A stretch of DNA of 57,119 nucleotides from Asanoa iriomotensis (GCF_016862515.1 NZ_BONC01000051.1:1-57119), one strand, 5' to 3'; counted from the first letter of the stretch, positions 25,817-34,955 are shown. Numbers and translations: made by a program. Notes: generated from the sequence alone by a model not told the origin.

Positions 25817-26575
25817 GTGCCCAACCCAGAACATGTGGACCCGCCCGATCCACGTGTGCCGGAGCGACCGGACCAACCGGCCCGGCACCCGGTCGAGGCC
25901 GTGCTGTTCGACTTCCACGGCACCCTCGCCCAGGTGGAGGACCCGGTCGCGTGGGTGGTCGCCGCCGCGCTGGCCTGTGGTGCGCAGCTCGACCGGGGCA
26001 GGGCGACGGTGCTCGCCGACCGGCTGGTCACCGCCGGGCGCGCCGGCGGGCCGCTGCCCGTGCGGGTGCCGGTGCACCTGGCCGAGGTGTGGGCGGACCG
26101 CGATCTCTACCCGCACGCTCACCGGGCCGCGTACGTGGGCCTCGCCGCGACCGTCAACACCGACATCGAGGGGCTGGCCGACGCCCTCTACGAGCGGCTG
26201 CTGGGCGCGGACGGCTGGCAGCCCTACGCGGACACCGCGGAGACGCTCAAGGCCCTGCGCGCGGCCGGGGTGCCGGTGGCGGTCGTCAGCAACATCGGCT
26301 TCGACCTCCGGCCGCACTTCGCCGAGTGGGGGCTCACCGAGCTGGTCGACGCGTTCGTGCTCTCGTACGAGGTGGGTCGGGTCAAGCCGGACCCGGCGAT
26401 CTTCCTGCGCGCGTGCGGCATGCTCGGCGTCGACCCGGAGCGGGCGCTGATGGTCGGCGACACGCCGGCCGACGCGGGTGCGGTGCGGGCGGGGCTGTCC
26501 GCGCTCGTCCTCCCCGCGGGTGACCCTGGTGCGGTCAACGGCCTGGCCGCCGCGGTGGCGCTCACCCGGCCGTAA
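25817..26575 (+). CDS. HAD-superfamily hydrolase
   Basis: A 252-residue haloacid-dehalogenase-like protein. Motif 1 is FDFHGTL with nucleophile Asp32; the usual second aspartate is His34. Motif 2 is VVSNIG, motif 3 RVKPDP (Lys), and motif 4 MVGDTPADAG. A helical cap domain fills about residues 45-125. The His at the general acid/base position resembles the variable position in dehalogenase-type and phosphonatase-type members, so phosphatase activity is not assured. It starts with GTG, is probably leaderless, and overlaps the convergent lipid kinase by 14 bases. Confidence 0.9.
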   Translation: MPNPEHVDPPDPRVPERPDQPARHPVEAVLFDFHGTLAQVEDPVAWVVAAALACGAQLDRGRATVLADRLVTAGRAGGPLPVRVPVHLAEVWADRDLYPHAHRAAYVGLAATVNTDIEGLADALYERLLGADGWQPYADTAETLKALRAAGVPVAVVSNIGFDLRPHFAEWGLTELVDAFVLSYEVGRVKPDPAIFLRACGMLGVDPERALMVGDTPADAGAVRAGLSALVLPAGDPGAVNGLAAAVALTRP

Positions 26576-27473
26576 GCACGCTCAGCGCTCCCGGCACGCA
26601 CTCCACGGTCACCGGCAGCGGCGCGACCCGCTCGCCGTCGGCGTAGCCCACGATGCCGTCGGCGGCCAGCTCGACCCGGGTCGCCCGGTAGGTGTCGACG
26701 GCCGGGTGGCTCACGTGGGTGCCGGCGTAGATCCGCGGTTTGACCCGGACCAGGGTCGTGCGGCTGATCGGCCGCACCACGGTCAGGTCGAGCGTGCCGT
26801 CGGCCGGGTCGGCGTCCGGGCAGATCCGCATGCCGCCGCCGTAGCTGCCGGCGTTGGCCACGGCCACGAGGACGGCGTCCAGCTCGTGGACGACCCCGTC
26901 GAGCACCAGGCGGTAGCGGCGGGCCCGCAGCCGGGCGAGCTCGACGAGGATCGCCAGGTCGTACCGGATCGGGCCGCGCGGCCAGCGCATGCGGTTGCCG
27001 CGCTCGTTGACGATCGCGTCGAAGCCGGCGGCCAGCACACCGCCGAACCAGCGGAGCGTGCCGTCGCCGGCGGTGAGCCGGGCCAGGTCGAGCGTGCGCG
27101 TCCCGCCACCGCCGGCGAGGGCGGCGTCGATGCGGGCCAGCGCGGTGTGCGGGTCGGTGGTGAAACCGACCGCGGCGGAGAAGTCGTTGCCGGTGCCGGC
27201 CGGCACGATCGCCAACGGCACGCCCGTCCCGGCGAGGGCCTGCAGGGCCAGGTGGACGGTGCCGTCGCCGCCGACCACCACCAGGGCGCCCGCGCCGCCG
27301 GCCACGGCCTCCTGGGCGGCGCGCAGGGCCTCCGCCGCCGTCGTCGCGGACAGGGGCTCGACGGCGTGACCGTGTGCGCGGAGGTGGGCCAGCACGAACG
27401 GCAGGACGCCGCGGTGCCGGCCACGCCCCGCTCCGGGGTTGGCCAGCACCGCCAGCGGTCCGTCGATCTTCAC
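26562..27473 (-). CDS. Diacylglycerol/lipid kinase (DagK/YegS family)
   Basis: A 303-residue lipid kinase. The nucleotide-binding signature GGDGTVHLALQAL starts at residue 68, and PAGTGNDFSAAVG lies at 91-103. The C-terminal beta-sandwich contains CPDADPADGTLDL and YADGER, as in the family. It phosphorylates diacylglycerol or a related lipid in phospholipid recycling. GTG 27473 is preceded by TAGGGT at six bases (leaderless). It lies 39 bases downstream of the tatC start and has its own promoter. Confidence 0.93.
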   Translation of the reverse strand: MKIDGPLAVLANPGAGRGRHRGVLPFVLAHLRAHGHAVEPLSATTAAEALRAAQEAVAGGAGALVVVGGDGTVHLALQALAGTGVPLAIVPAGTGNDFSAAVGFTTDPHTALARIDAALAGGGGTRTLDLARLTAGDGTLRWFGGVLAAGFDAIVNERGNRMRWPRGPIRYDLAILVELARLRARRYRLVLDGVVHELDAVLVAVANAGSYGGGMRICPDADPADGTLDLTVVRPISRTTLVRVKPRIYAGTHVSHPAVDTYRATRVELAADGIVGYADGERVAPLPVTVECVPGALSVLTAG

Positions 27474-27479
27474 GGCGGC

Positions 27480-27485
27480 ACCCTA
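27480..27485 (-). promoter_or_regulatory. -10 box of lipid kinase gene (leaderless)
   Basis: TAGGGT on the minus strand, six bases before GTG 27473. Confidence 0.5.
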
Positions 27486-27512
27486 CCCGCGGGCCGGGTG
27501 CCGCGATAGAGA

Positions 27513-28445
27513 TCAGGTGATGTCGTCGTCGAAGCGCCGGTCGAGCGGCCGCGGCGCCGCCACCGGGGCGATCGACTCGATCGGTGCACCGGCCGCGACC
27601 GGCTCACGCTCGTCCTCGAGCTGCGACATCTCGTCGTCGTCGACCCCGGCGTAGATCTCCTTGCCGCGCCCCCGCCGCTTGTCGTTGACGAAGGCGATGC
27701 CGACGGCGCCGAAGTAGAGCGCGCTGAGACAGGCGCCGAGCGCCGTCATGCCGAACGGGTCGGGTGTCGGGGTGACCACCGCGGAGAACAGGAAGAACAC
27801 GAAGACCGCGACCCGCCACCAGCCGAGCAGCCGCTTCGCGCTCGCGATGCCCACGAAGTTGAGCATCAGCACGATGAGCGGGAACTCGAACGCCACGCCG
27901 AAGATGAGCAGCATGTTGGTGACGAACGAGATGTAGCGGGTGACCTCGAGCTGTTGCTCGACGCCCGTCACGCCGGCCTCGAGCAGGAAGTGCATGCCCT
28001 TTGAGACGACGAAGAAGGCCAGCACGGCCCCGCCGATGAACAGCGGCGCCGCGAGCGCGACGAAGAAGTAGGCGTACTTGCGCTCGTTGCGGTGCAGGCC
28101 GGGCGCGATGAACGCCCAGAGCTGGTAGAGCCAGACCGGTGACGCGACGATCAGGCCGATCCAGAGCGCCAGCTTGAGCTTGAGCAGGAAGCCGTCGCCG
28201 ACGCCGAGCTGGAGGAACTCCACCTCGGCGCACGGCTTGCCCGGGAACTGCGCACAGTAGGGCTGCTTGAGGATCTCGAAGACCGGCTGCGCCAGGAAGT
28301 AGCCGACGATGATGCCGACGAGCAGTGCCAGCGACGCCTTGAACAGCCGGTTGCGCAGCTCGCGGATGTGCTCGATCAGCGTCATCGAGCCGTCGGCGGC
28401 CCGCTGGAACTCGGTCGGGCCCTTACGACGCAGGGTGATGGCCAT
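27513..28445 (-). CDS. tatC: Twin-arginine translocase subunit TatC
   Basis: The 310-residue receptor of the Tat protein-export complex in the cytoplasmic membrane. MTLIEHIRELRNRLFKA is the conserved N-terminal start, PVWLYQLWAFIAPGL and ERKYAYFF follow, and FEFPLIVLMLNFVGI is the glutamate-containing helix. There are six membrane helices, then a C-terminal acidic/Pro tail of about 50 residues (GVDDDEMSQLEDERE). It forms an operon with tatA 21 bases upstream, transcribed leftward, in the usual actinobacterial pafBC-tatAC-helY order; the lipid kinase and HAD genes lie between tatC and helY. Confidence 0.97.
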   Translation of the reverse strand: MAITLRRKGPTEFQRAADGSMTLIEHIRELRNRLFKASLALLVGIIVGYFLAQPVFEILKQPYCAQFPGKPCAEVEFLQLGVGDGFLLKLKLALWIGLIVASPVWLYQLWAFIAPGLHRNERKYAYFFVALAAPLFIGGAVLAFFVVSKGMHFLLEAGVTGVEQQLEVTRYISFVTNMLLIFGVAFEFPLIVLMLNFVGIASAKRLLGWWRVAVFVFFLFSAVVTPTPDPFGMTALGACLSALYFGAVGIAFVNDKRRGRGKEIYAGVDDDEMSQLEDEREPVAAGAPIESIAPVAAPRPLDRRFDDDIT

Positions 28446-28466
28446 GACCGGACGACGTCTCGGTCG

Positions 28467-28751
28467 TCAGATCACGTCGCGGGTGCGCTGCACCGGGTCG
28501 ACCACCGGCGGGTTCTGTGCCGCCGGCTGCTGCTGCACCTGCTGCGGGGGCAGCGGCTGCCGCGCGGCCTGGGCGTCGGCCTTCTCGGCCAGGTCGCCCT
28601 TGTCGTCGTCGACCAGCCCCTTGGTCTCCGCCTTGATGATGCGCAGGGAGCGGCCGAGGGAGCGGGCCGCGTCAGGGAGCCGCTTCGCGCCGAAGAGCAG
28701 AACCAGCACGACGACGAGTACGGCTATGTGCCACGGCTTGAGGGCGCCCAT
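28467..28751 (-). CDS. tatA: Twin-arginine translocase subunit TatA
   Basis: 94 residues. A short N-terminus, one membrane helix ([15 protein letters not shown]), the hinge [16 protein letters not shown] with the invariant Phe-Gly-Ala-Lys-Arg-Leu-Pro, an amphipathic helix, then a Gln/Pro-rich disordered tail. It forms the protein-conducting assembly with TatC. GGAG lies five bases before the ATG. A TAGGAT box about 40 bases upstream, after CCCG, is a likely -10 with a short leader. Confidence 0.96.
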   Translation of the reverse strand: MGALKPWHIAVLVVVLVLLFGAKRLPDAARSLGRSLRIIKAETKGLVDDDKGDLAEKADAQAARQPLPPQQVQQQPAAQNPPVVDPVQRTRDVI

Positions 28752-28886
28752 GGGAACTCCAAAGTCGATGAGTGTCGGGGTGACGTGCCCATCCTACGGG
28801 TGACTTTTGGCCACGCCACCCGCCGGTGGACCCCAATACCTGGTGAAGTCTGATGGACGGGCGGCGTCAGCTCGACATTTCGGGCT

Positions 28887-29138
28887 TCAGGCGCGACCGC
28901 GACCGGCCTTGATGACCGTGATCCGTTCCTGCGCGACCACGGCCCGTTGCTGGACCGCCTCGGCCTGCTCCTGGAGGACCGCCAGTTTGGCGCCGAGCTC
29001 CTCGGCTCGGGCCTGCCGGTCCTCGAGGCGGCGCAGCGCGCGGGCGAGCTCGGGCAGTCGGGCCAGCACCGGTCGCGCGGCCAGGGCCAGGATGAGCAGG
29101 CCGAGCACCGCCGCGCCGATCACGATCCAGAGCACCAC
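28887..29138 (-). CDS. Small membrane protein with coiled coil
   Basis: 83 residues: an N-terminal membrane helix (LWIVIGAAVLGLLILALAA), then a charged heptad-like helix (RALRRLEDRQARAEELGAKL continuing to QERITV). Function unknown. It sits between pafC and tatA, and GTG 29138 is seven bases from a TAAGCT box, so it may be a separate leaderless unit. A role in envelope organisation is only a guess. Confidence 0.75.
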   Translation of the reverse strand: MVLWIVIGAAVLGLLILALAARPVLARLPELARALRRLEDRQARAEELGAKLAVLQEQAEAVQQRAVVAQERITVIKAGRGRA

Positions 29139-29145
29139 GGCGGAC

Positions 29146-29151
29146 AGCTTA
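29146..29151 (-). promoter_or_regulatory. -10 box of small coiled-coil membrane protein
   Basis: TAAGCT on the minus strand, seven bases before GTG 29138, overlapping the pafC stop codon. Confidence 0.4.
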
Positions 29152-30132
29152 GTGCGCCGGCGACGCGTACGCGTCGAGTGCGGCCGTCGCGGCGTCCCGG
29201 ACCCGCTCGACCAGTTCCGGCGGCGACACGGCGGTCGCGTCCGGCCCGAGGCCGAGCACGAACCGCTGTGCCCAGGCCAGGTCGGTGACCCGCAGCGAGA
29301 CGACCCACTCGTCGGAGTCGCGCCGGTCGGGCCGCACCTCCTCGCACGGGTAGTACTCGGTGATCCACCGGCCGCCGCGACCCACCTTGAGGGTGATCAG
29401 CGGCAGCTCGGCACCCGGGCTGAACACGCCGTCGCTGACGTCGTGCAGCTCGGCGGTCGGCGGCGGCACGGCCGGCTCGTCGAGCTCGACCAGCGCGTCG
29501 ATCCGGTCCGCGCGGAACAGCCGGACCGCCTCGGCCCGGCGGCACCACGCCTCGACGTACGCCCGGCCCTCGACCATCAGCAGCCGGATCGGGTCGATCA
29601 CCCGTTCGGTGGTCTCGTCGCGGGTCTGTGCGTAGTAGGTGATCCGCAGCGCGCGGCCCCGCTCGACCGCGCCGCGCAGGGTGCCGAGCCGGTCGTCACT
29701 GCCGGGCATGCGCACCGCCACCGGCGCGTCGGCGAGGTCGCCGGCCGCGTGCTCGATCTTGGCGAGCGCCCGCTCGATCGCGTCCCGGTTGGCCATGCCC
29801 GGCGTCTCGGCGAGCATCCGCAGCGCGACCACCAGCGCGAGCGCCTCGTCGGGGGTGAGCCGCAGCGGCCGGTCGATGCCGGCGTCGTAGGTGATCGTCA
29901 CCCGGTCGCCGTCGAAGGCCATGTCGATCAGGTCGCCCGGGCCGTAGCCGGGCAGGCCGCAGACCCAGAGCAGCTCCAGGTCCTCGCGCAGCTGCCGCTG
30001 GGTCACGCCCAGGGCGGCGGCCGCCTCCGCCACCTCGATGCCCGGCCTGGCCAGCAGGTAGGGCACCAGGTTGAGTAGTCGGCCCAGTCGGTCAGCGCTC
30101 GGCCGGCCCCCACGGCCAAATGCCGAAGTCAT
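29149..30132 (-). CDS. pafC: WYL-domain regulator PafC
   Basis: 327 residues: a winged HTH (DRLGRLLNLVPYLLARPGIE, VTQRQLREDLELLWVCG), then a WYL domain (RALRITYYAQTRDETTERVIDPIRLLMVEGRAYVEAWC in outline) and a WCX C-terminal part. With PafB it forms the transcriptional activator of the LexA-independent DNA-damage response described in mycobacteria. ATG 30132 overlaps the pafB stop (ATGA), so the two are translationally coupled. The longer frame up to 30573 lies inside pafB. Confidence 0.94.
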   Translation of the reverse strand: MTSAFGRGGRPSADRLGRLLNLVPYLLARPGIEVAEAAAALGVTQRQLREDLELLWVCGLPGYGPGDLIDMAFDGDRVTITYDAGIDRPLRLTPDEALALVVALRMLAETPGMANRDAIERALAKIEHAAGDLADAPVAVRMPGSDDRLGTLRGAVERGRALRITYYAQTRDETTERVIDPIRLLMVEGRAYVEAWCRRAEAVRLFRADRIDALVELDEPAVPPPTAELHDVSDGVFSPGAELPLITLKVGRGGRWITEYYPCEEVRPDRRDSDEWVVSLRVTDLAWAQRFVLGLGPDATAVSPPELVERVRDAATAALDAYASPAH

Positions 30133-31118
30133 GCCGGCACCGGGGTGACGTCGTGCCGGGAGGCGGTCTCCTTGAGTCGCTGGATCACCGCTTCGCGCAC
30201 CTCGGGCGGCTCCAGCACCCGCACCTCGGGTCCGTAGCCGACGAGTTGGGTGGCGATGAAGTCGACGTCCGCGTACCGCAGGACCACCCGGTCGAACTCG
30301 GCGCCCGGCGTGGTCTCCTGCGCCCACCGGCGCAGACCGGCGGCGCGGCCCCTGCGGACGAGCACCGTGGTGCGCCCGGTGCGCTCGATCGGCCCGCTGA
30401 ACCGGGCGACGTAGCTGATCAGGTCGAGGTCGCGGGGCGGCTCGTAGGCGCCGGGCCGCCCGGTCACCCGGACCCCGCCGACGACCCGGGAGAGCCGGAA
30501 GCACCGCGGCGCGGCGCGGTCGAGGTCGTGGCCCACCACGTACCACCGGCCCCGCCAGCACACCACGCCCCACGGCTGGAGCCGGCGGCTGGTCGCGGCG
30601 TCCTGCTCAGGCACCCGGTAGTCGAAGGCGACCGTGCGCCGGTCGCGGGCGGCCGCCGTCAGCGGCGCGAAGGTCGGGTCGACGCGGACGATCGGCTCGA
30701 CGCCCAGGGTCGCCTGCGGGTCGACGTCGACGCCCGCGGCGCGCAGCTTGGCCAGCCCGGACGACGCCGCGGCGGCCAGGCCGGCGTGCTGCCAGAGCCG
30801 CCCGGCGATGCCCACGGCGGCGGCCTCGTCGGGCGCGAGCGGGATGTCGGGCAGGGCGTAGTCGCGGCGGGCGATGCGGTAGCCGGGCTCGGTGTCGAAC
30901 GCGCTCGCGGCGCCGGTCTCCAGCGGGACGCCCAGCTCACGCAGCTCCGACTTGTCGCGTTCGAACTTGCGCTGGAACGCCTCGTGGTCCTTGGGATCCT
31001 CGGGGTCGTGCTCGTAGCCCGGCACGGTCGCGGCGATCTGCGCGGCGGTGAGGAACCGTCGCGTCGAGAGCAGGCAGATCACCAGGTTGACCAGGCGCTC
31101 GGTGCGGGTCCGCGACAC
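30129..31118 (-). CDS. pafB: WYL-domain regulator PafB
   Basis: 329 residues from GTG 31118: a winged HTH starting TERLVNLVICLLSTRRFLTA, a charged loop (EHDPEDPKDHEAFQRKFERD), then WYL and WCX domains (VAFDYRVPEQDAATSRRLQP, CWRGRWYVVGHD). It is the partner of PafC. GTG 31118 is chosen because PafB proteins begin just before TERLVNLV and because TAGCGT lies seven bases upstream; ATG 31148 is the alternative. The paf genes are often linked to pafA, but here a CDF transporter, a DUF3866 gene and a small gene lie between them. Confidence 0.94.
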   Translation of the reverse strand: MSRTRTERLVNLVICLLSTRRFLTAAQIAATVPGYEHDPEDPKDHEAFQRKFERDKSELRELGVPLETGAASAFDTEPGYRIARRDYALPDIPLAPDEAAAVGIAGRLWQHAGLAAAASSGLAKLRAAGVDVDPQATLGVEPIVRVDPTFAPLTAAARDRRTVAFDYRVPEQDAATSRRLQPWGVVCWRGRWYVVGHDLDRAAPRCFRLSRVVGGVRVTGRPGAYEPPRDLDLISYVARFSGPIERTGRTTVLVRRGRAAGLRRWAQETTPGAEFDRVVLRYADVDFIATQLVGYGPEVRVLEPPEVREAVIQRLKETASRHDVTPVPA

Positions 31119-31125
31119 TCCCAAG

Positions 31126-31176
31126 ACGCTAGCAGTGTTGGTACGCATGTGCGCACACCCCGGCGGGGCATAGCCT
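31126..31176. promoter_or_regulatory. Divergent pafB / CDF transporter promoters
   Basis: Minus strand: TAGCGT (31126-31131), seven bases before pafB GTG 31118. Plus strand: TAGCCT (31171-31176), seven bases before CDF GTG 31184. Between them, GTACGCATGTGCGCAC (31141-31156) is a palindrome with one mismatch, a possible operator. Both messages would be leaderless. Confidence 0.5.
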
Positions 31177-31183
31177 TGCCATC

Positions 31184-32227
31184 GTGACCTCGGAACACCC
31201 GGGCGGCCCGGAGCGGCCATCGGACATGGACGACATCGATCTGGAAGGTGAACCCGAGGTACGGCACGCGGCGATTCCGGACCAGGACGACGCCCCGTCG
31301 GAGTCGGTCCTCACGGTCATCGTCGCCGGCCTGGCCAACCTGGCGATCGCGGCGGCCAAGTTCGTGGCCGGCCTGCTGACCGGCTCGGCCGCGATCCTCG
31401 CCGAGGCCGCGCACTCGCTGGCCGACACGACCACCGAGGTGCTGCTGTTCACGGCGTTGCGGCGCGGCGCGAAGGAGCCCGACGACCGTCACCCGTTCGG
31501 GTACGGCAAGGAGAGCTACGTCTGGGCGTTCATCGCCGCGTTGTTCACGTTCGTCGCCGGCGCGGGCTTCTCCATCGAACGCGGCGTCGAGACGATCCTG
31601 CACGGCGAGGACGCCGGCGACTTCCTCGTCGCGTACATCGTGCTGATCGTCTCGGCGGTCCTCGAGGCCATCTCGTTCTACCGCGCGCTGCGCCAGGTCC
31701 GCGGCGAGGCCACCCGCTGGCGCACCTCGCCGTTCCGCTTCCTGCGGGCCACACCGGACACCGCGGTCAAGGCGGTCTTCCTGGAGGACAGCGCCGCCCT
31801 GATCGGCCTCGCGCTGGCCGCCGGCGGCCTGGGCCTGACCGAGGCGACCGGCGACCCCGTCTGGGACGGCATCGCGTCGATCGGCATCGGTGTCCTGCTG
31901 CTGTTCGTGGCCGCCACGCTGTCGGTGGCCAACGTGTCGCTGCTGGTCGGCCGGGCGGTCCCGCGGCGGCTGCACCAGCGGCTGCGCGCGGAGCTGTCGG
32001 CCGTGCCCACCGTCGAGCGCGTCGACCAGTTGCTGACCATGCAACTCGGCCCCGAGGACGTGCTGGTGGCCGCCAAGGTCGACTTCGACGACGAGGCCAC
32101 CGGCGCCGACATCGAGGCGGCTGCCGACGCCGCCGAGCGGCGGCTGATCAGCATCTACCCGTCGATCCGGTACGTGTTCCTGGATCCCACCCGCGGCCGC
32201 GCGGGACGCGGCGGCCCGGACCGGTAA
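31184..32227 (+). CDS. Cation diffusion facilitator (divalent metal efflux)
   Basis: A 347-residue CDF transporter that exports Zn2+ or a similar ion in exchange for H+. A long acidic cytosolic N-terminus (about 40 residues) precedes six membrane helices. The helix 2 site is AHSLADTTTEVLLF (His and Asp) and the helix 5 site is FLEDSAALIGL, as in the SLC30A9-like branch. DRHPFGYGKESYVWAF is a typical loop. The C-terminal domain has the ferredoxin-like fold (VDQLLTMQLGPEDVLVAAKV). The GTG start is leaderless, divergent from pafB. Confidence 0.93.
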   Translation: MTSEHPGGPERPSDMDDIDLEGEPEVRHAAIPDQDDAPSESVLTVIVAGLANLAIAAAKFVAGLLTGSAAILAEAAHSLADTTTEVLLFTALRRGAKEPDDRHPFGYGKESYVWAFIAALFTFVAGAGFSIERGVETILHGEDAGDFLVAYIVLIVSAVLEAISFYRALRQVRGEATRWRTSPFRFLRATPDTAVKAVFLEDSAALIGLALAAGGLGLTEATGDPVWDGIASIGIGVLLLFVAATLSVANVSLLVGRAVPRRLHQRLRAELSAVPTVERVDQLLTMQLGPEDVLVAAKVDFDDEATGADIEAAADAAERRLISIYPSIRYVFLDPTRGRAGRGGPDR

Positions 32228-32230
32228 CCT
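32225..32230 (+). promoter_or_regulatory. -10 box of DUF3866 gene (leaderless)
   Basis: TAACCT, eight bases before ATG 32239, overlapping the stop codon of the CDF gene. Confidence 0.5.
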
Positions 32231-32238
32231 TTCCTGCC

Positions 32239-33363
32239 ATGGTCAGGTGGCGCAGCGGTGTGGTCGCGGAGGTGCGGCGCCGCTGGCGCGGCGCGGTCGA
32301 GCTGACGGTGACCGTCGACGGCGCGCCGACCCGGGCCCTTGCCTATCCCGAGCTGGTCGGCGAGCCCGAGCCCGGCGACCGGGTGCTGCTCAACGTCAAC
32401 GCCCAGCTCATGGGCCTCGGCACCGGCGGATACGCGCTGGTCGTGGCGCTGCCCGACCGGCTGCCGCCGGACCCGCCGGGCACGGGCACCGACCGGGCCG
32501 GCGGCCACGTGGTCAAGGCCCGCTACACGCCGCTGCAGGCGATCGTCCGCGGCGTCGAGGAGCCCACGTCGCCGCACCACGCCGCGATCGCGGCCGCCGA
32601 CACGCTGGCCGGGATGCCGGTGGTCACCGCCGACCTGCACTCGGCGCTGCCGGCCATCGTCGCCGGCATCCACGCCGACCATCCGCAGGCGCGGATCGCG
32701 TACGTGATGACCGACGGCGGCGCCCTGCCGGCCTGGTTCTCCCGCACGGTGGACGGGCTGCGCGACCGGCTGGCGGGCACCGTCACGGTCGGGCAGGCGT
32801 TCGGCGGCGACCTGGAGGCCGTCACCACGCACAGCGGGCTGCTGGCCGCCCGCTACGCGCTGGGCGCCGACGTCGCGGTGGTCACGCAGGGCCCCGGCAA
32901 CCTGGGCGCGGGGCTGCCCTGGGCGTTCTCCGGTGTCGCGGTCGGCGAGGCGGTCAACGCGGCCGCCGCGCTCGGCGGGCGGGCCGTCGGCGCGCTGCGG
33001 ATCTCCGACGCCGACCCGCGGGCACGGCACCAGGGGATCTCACATCACAGCCTGACCGCGTACGGGCGGGTCGCGCTCGCACCCTGCGACCTGCCGCTGC
33101 CGGACGGGCTGGCCGAGCCGCTGGCGGCGAAGGTGGAGGAGCAGATCGCGGACCTGTCGGTGCGGCACCGGATCGTCCGCGTGGCCACCGACGGCCTGGA
33201 CGCGGCGCTGCGGGCCTCGCCCGTGCCGCTGTCGACGATGGGCCGGGCGCTGGACGCCGACCACGGCTATTTCCTGACGGCGGCCGCCGCGGGCCGGCAC
33301 GCGGTGGGGCTAGCCGTTCAGGAAGACGATGAGCAGCCAGCCGGCCAGCACCGCGACCAGTAG
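32239..33363 (+). CDS. DUF3866 family protein
   Basis: A 374-residue soluble protein of the actinobacterial DUF3866 family. Recognisable stretches are VLLNVNAQLMGLGTGGYALVV, HVVKARYTPLQAIVRGVEEP, ADLHSALPAIVAG, VTQGPGNLGAGLPWAFSG and GISHHSLTAYGRVALAP. The conserved Gly-rich and His-containing segments suggest an enzyme, but no activity is known. The start is directly after the CDF gene (11-base gap) with its own -10 box. The C-terminal 18 codons overlap the convergent small membrane gene. Confidence 0.85.
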   Translation: MVRWRSGVVAEVRRRWRGAVELTVTVDGAPTRALAYPELVGEPEPGDRVLLNVNAQLMGLGTGGYALVVALPDRLPPDPPGTGTDRAGGHVVKARYTPLQAIVRGVEEPTSPHHAAIAAADTLAGMPVVTADLHSALPAIVAGIHADHPQARIAYVMTDGGALPAWFSRTVDGLRDRLAGTVTVGQAFGGDLEAVTTHSGLLAARYALGADVAVVTQGPGNLGAGLPWAFSGVAVGEAVNAAAALGGRAVGALRISDADPRARHQGISHHSLTAYGRVALAPCDLPLPDGLAEPLAAKVEEQIADLSVRHRIVRVATDGLDAALRASPVPLSTMGRALDADHGYFLTAAAAGRHAVGLAVQEDDEQPAGQHRDQ

Positions 33364-33564
33364 GGCCGCCAGCACCCAGGTGGGCACCCTGTAGTCGCCG
33401 CGGCGGTTGCGCTCGATCTCGTCGCGCACCTTCTGCTGGCGCTTCTGCAGCCAGCCCTCGCGCATGAGCTCGGGCCGGGTCTCGGGCATGGACACGCCGG
33501 ACGTGCGGGTGGCATCGGGCCACCCCTCCTGCGGGGCGCTGTCGCGTTGCTCGGGGAGCGTCAT
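33310..33564 (-). CDS. Small C-tail-anchored membrane protein
   Basis: 84 residues: a polar N-terminal half with basic helix (REGWLQKRQQKVRDEIERN) and one C-terminal membrane helix (WVLAALLVAVLAGWLLIVFL) ending two residues before the stop. Function unknown. TACGCT lies ten bases before ATG 33564. It sits immediately downstream of pafA, 26 bases from its stop, which may mean a functional link, but that is inference. Confidence 0.75.
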   Translation of the reverse strand: MTLPEQRDSAPQEGWPDATRTSGVSMPETRPELMREGWLQKRQQKVRDEIERNRRGDYRVPTWVLAALLVAVLAGWLLIVFLNG

Positions 33565-33590
33565 GGTGCCCCACAGCGTACCCGCGTGTC

Positions 33591-34949
33591 TCACATGCTG
33601 GCGATCAGCCGTTCCACCCGTTCGTCGTACGCGCGGAAGGGGTCCTTGCAGAGGACGGTGCGCTGCGCCTGGTCGTTGAGCTTGAGGTGCACCCAGTCGA
33701 CGGTGAAGTCGCGCCGCTTCTCCTGCGCGTGCCGGATGAACTCGCCCCGCAGCCGCGCCCGCGTGGTCTGCGGCGGGGTCTCCTTGGCCTCGAAGATCTC
33801 CAGGTCGGTGGCGACCCGGTCGACCTGGCCGCGCTTTTCCATGAGCCCGTAGAGGCCGCGCCCGCGCCGGAGGTCGTGGTAGGCGAGGTCCATCTGCGCG
33901 ATCCGGGGGTGCGACAGGGGGAGGTCGAACTTGTCCTGGTAGCGCTCGATCAGCCGGAGCTTGGTCACCCAGTCGATCTCGCGGGACACCGGCTCCAGGT
34001 CGCCGGTCTCGATCGCCTTGAGCACGCGGCCCCACAGCTCGACGACCCGCTTGGCGGTCTGGTCGCCGCCCCGGCGCTCGACGAACTCGGTGGCCTTGGC
34101 CAGGTATTCCTGCTGGATCTCGAGGCCGCTGATCTCCTTGTTGTTGGCGAGGCGGACCTTGCGGCGACCGGTCACGTCGTGCGAGACCTCGCGGATCGCC
34201 CGGATCGGGTTCTCCAGCGACAGGTCGCGCATGACCACGCCGGCCTCGATCATCCGCAGCACGATGTCGGCGCTGCCGACCTTGAGCAGCGTGGTGACCT
34301 CGTTCATGTTGCTGTCGCCGACGATCACGTGGAGGCGGCGGTAGCGCTCGGCGTCGGCGTGCGGCTCGTCGCGGGTGTTGATGATCGGCCGGGACCGGGT
34401 GGTCGCCGAGGAGACGCCCTCCCAGATGTGCTCGGCGCGCTGGGAGAGGCAGTAGACGGCGCCGCGCGGGGTCTGCAGCACCTTGCCGGCGCCGCAGATC
34501 AACTGGCGGGTGACCAGGAACGGGATCAGCACGTCGGCCAGGCGGCCGAACTCGCCGTGCCGGGACACCAGGTAGTTCTCGTGGCAGCCGTACGAGTTGC
34601 CGGCGGAGTCGGTGTTGTTCTTGAAGAGATAGATCTCGCCCGCGATGCCCTCGTCGTGCAGCCGCTTCTCGGCATCGACGAGCAGCCCCTCGAGGATCCG
34701 CTCACCGGCCCGGTCGTGCGCCACCAGGTCGGCGACGTTGTCGCACTCGGGGGTCGCGTATTCCGGGTGGGAGCCGACGTCGAGGTAGAGACGCGCGCCG
34801 TTGCGCAGGAAGACGTTGCTCGACCGACCCCAGGACACGACTCGGCGGAACAGGTAGCGGGCCACCTCGTCCGGCGACAACCGACGCTGCCCCCGGTAGG
34901 TGCAGGTGACCCCGTATTCGGTTTCGAGCCCGAAGATTCGCCGCTCCAT
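33591..34949 (-). CDS. pafA: Pup-protein ligase PafA
   Basis: Attaches the C-terminal glutamate of Pup to lysines of target proteins, using ATP. It is a 452-residue member of the glutamine-synthetase-like carboxylate-amine ligases. The N-terminus [16 protein letters not shown] contains the metal and catalytic acidic residues; [41 protein letters not shown] and [11 protein letters not shown] are diagnostic. The C-terminal domain has [16 protein letters not shown]. It is about 30% similar by eye to dop at 43692 in the same window. The message is probably leaderless. It is separated from prcA by about 6.5 kb. Confidence 0.97.
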   Translation of the reverse strand: MERRIFGLETEYGVTCTYRGQRRLSPDEVARYLFRRVVSWGRSSNVFLRNGARLYLDVGSHPEYATPECDNVADLVAHDRAGERILEGLLVDAEKRLHDEGIAGEIYLFKNNTDSAGNSYGCHENYLVSRHGEFGRLADVLIPFLVTRQLICGAGKVLQTPRGAVYCLSQRAEHIWEGVSSATTRSRPIINTRDEPHADAERYRRLHVIVGDSNMNEVTTLLKVGSADIVLRMIEAGVVMRDLSLENPIRAIREVSHDVTGRRKVRLANNKEISGLEIQQEYLAKATEFVERRGGDQTAKRVVELWGRVLKAIETGDLEPVSREIDWVTKLRLIERYQDKFDLPLSHPRIAQMDLAYHDLRRGRGLYGLMEKRGQVDRVATDLEIFEAKETPPQTTRARLRGEFIRHAQEKRRDFTVDWVHLKLNDQAQRTVLCKDPFRAYDERVERLIASM

Positions 34950-34955
34950 AGCAAG

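Noticed and set aside
28752-28886. An additional small gene between tatA and the coiled-coil membrane gene
   Set aside because: No frame with a start, ribosome site and protein-like composition; it is taken as the tatA promoter/leader region.
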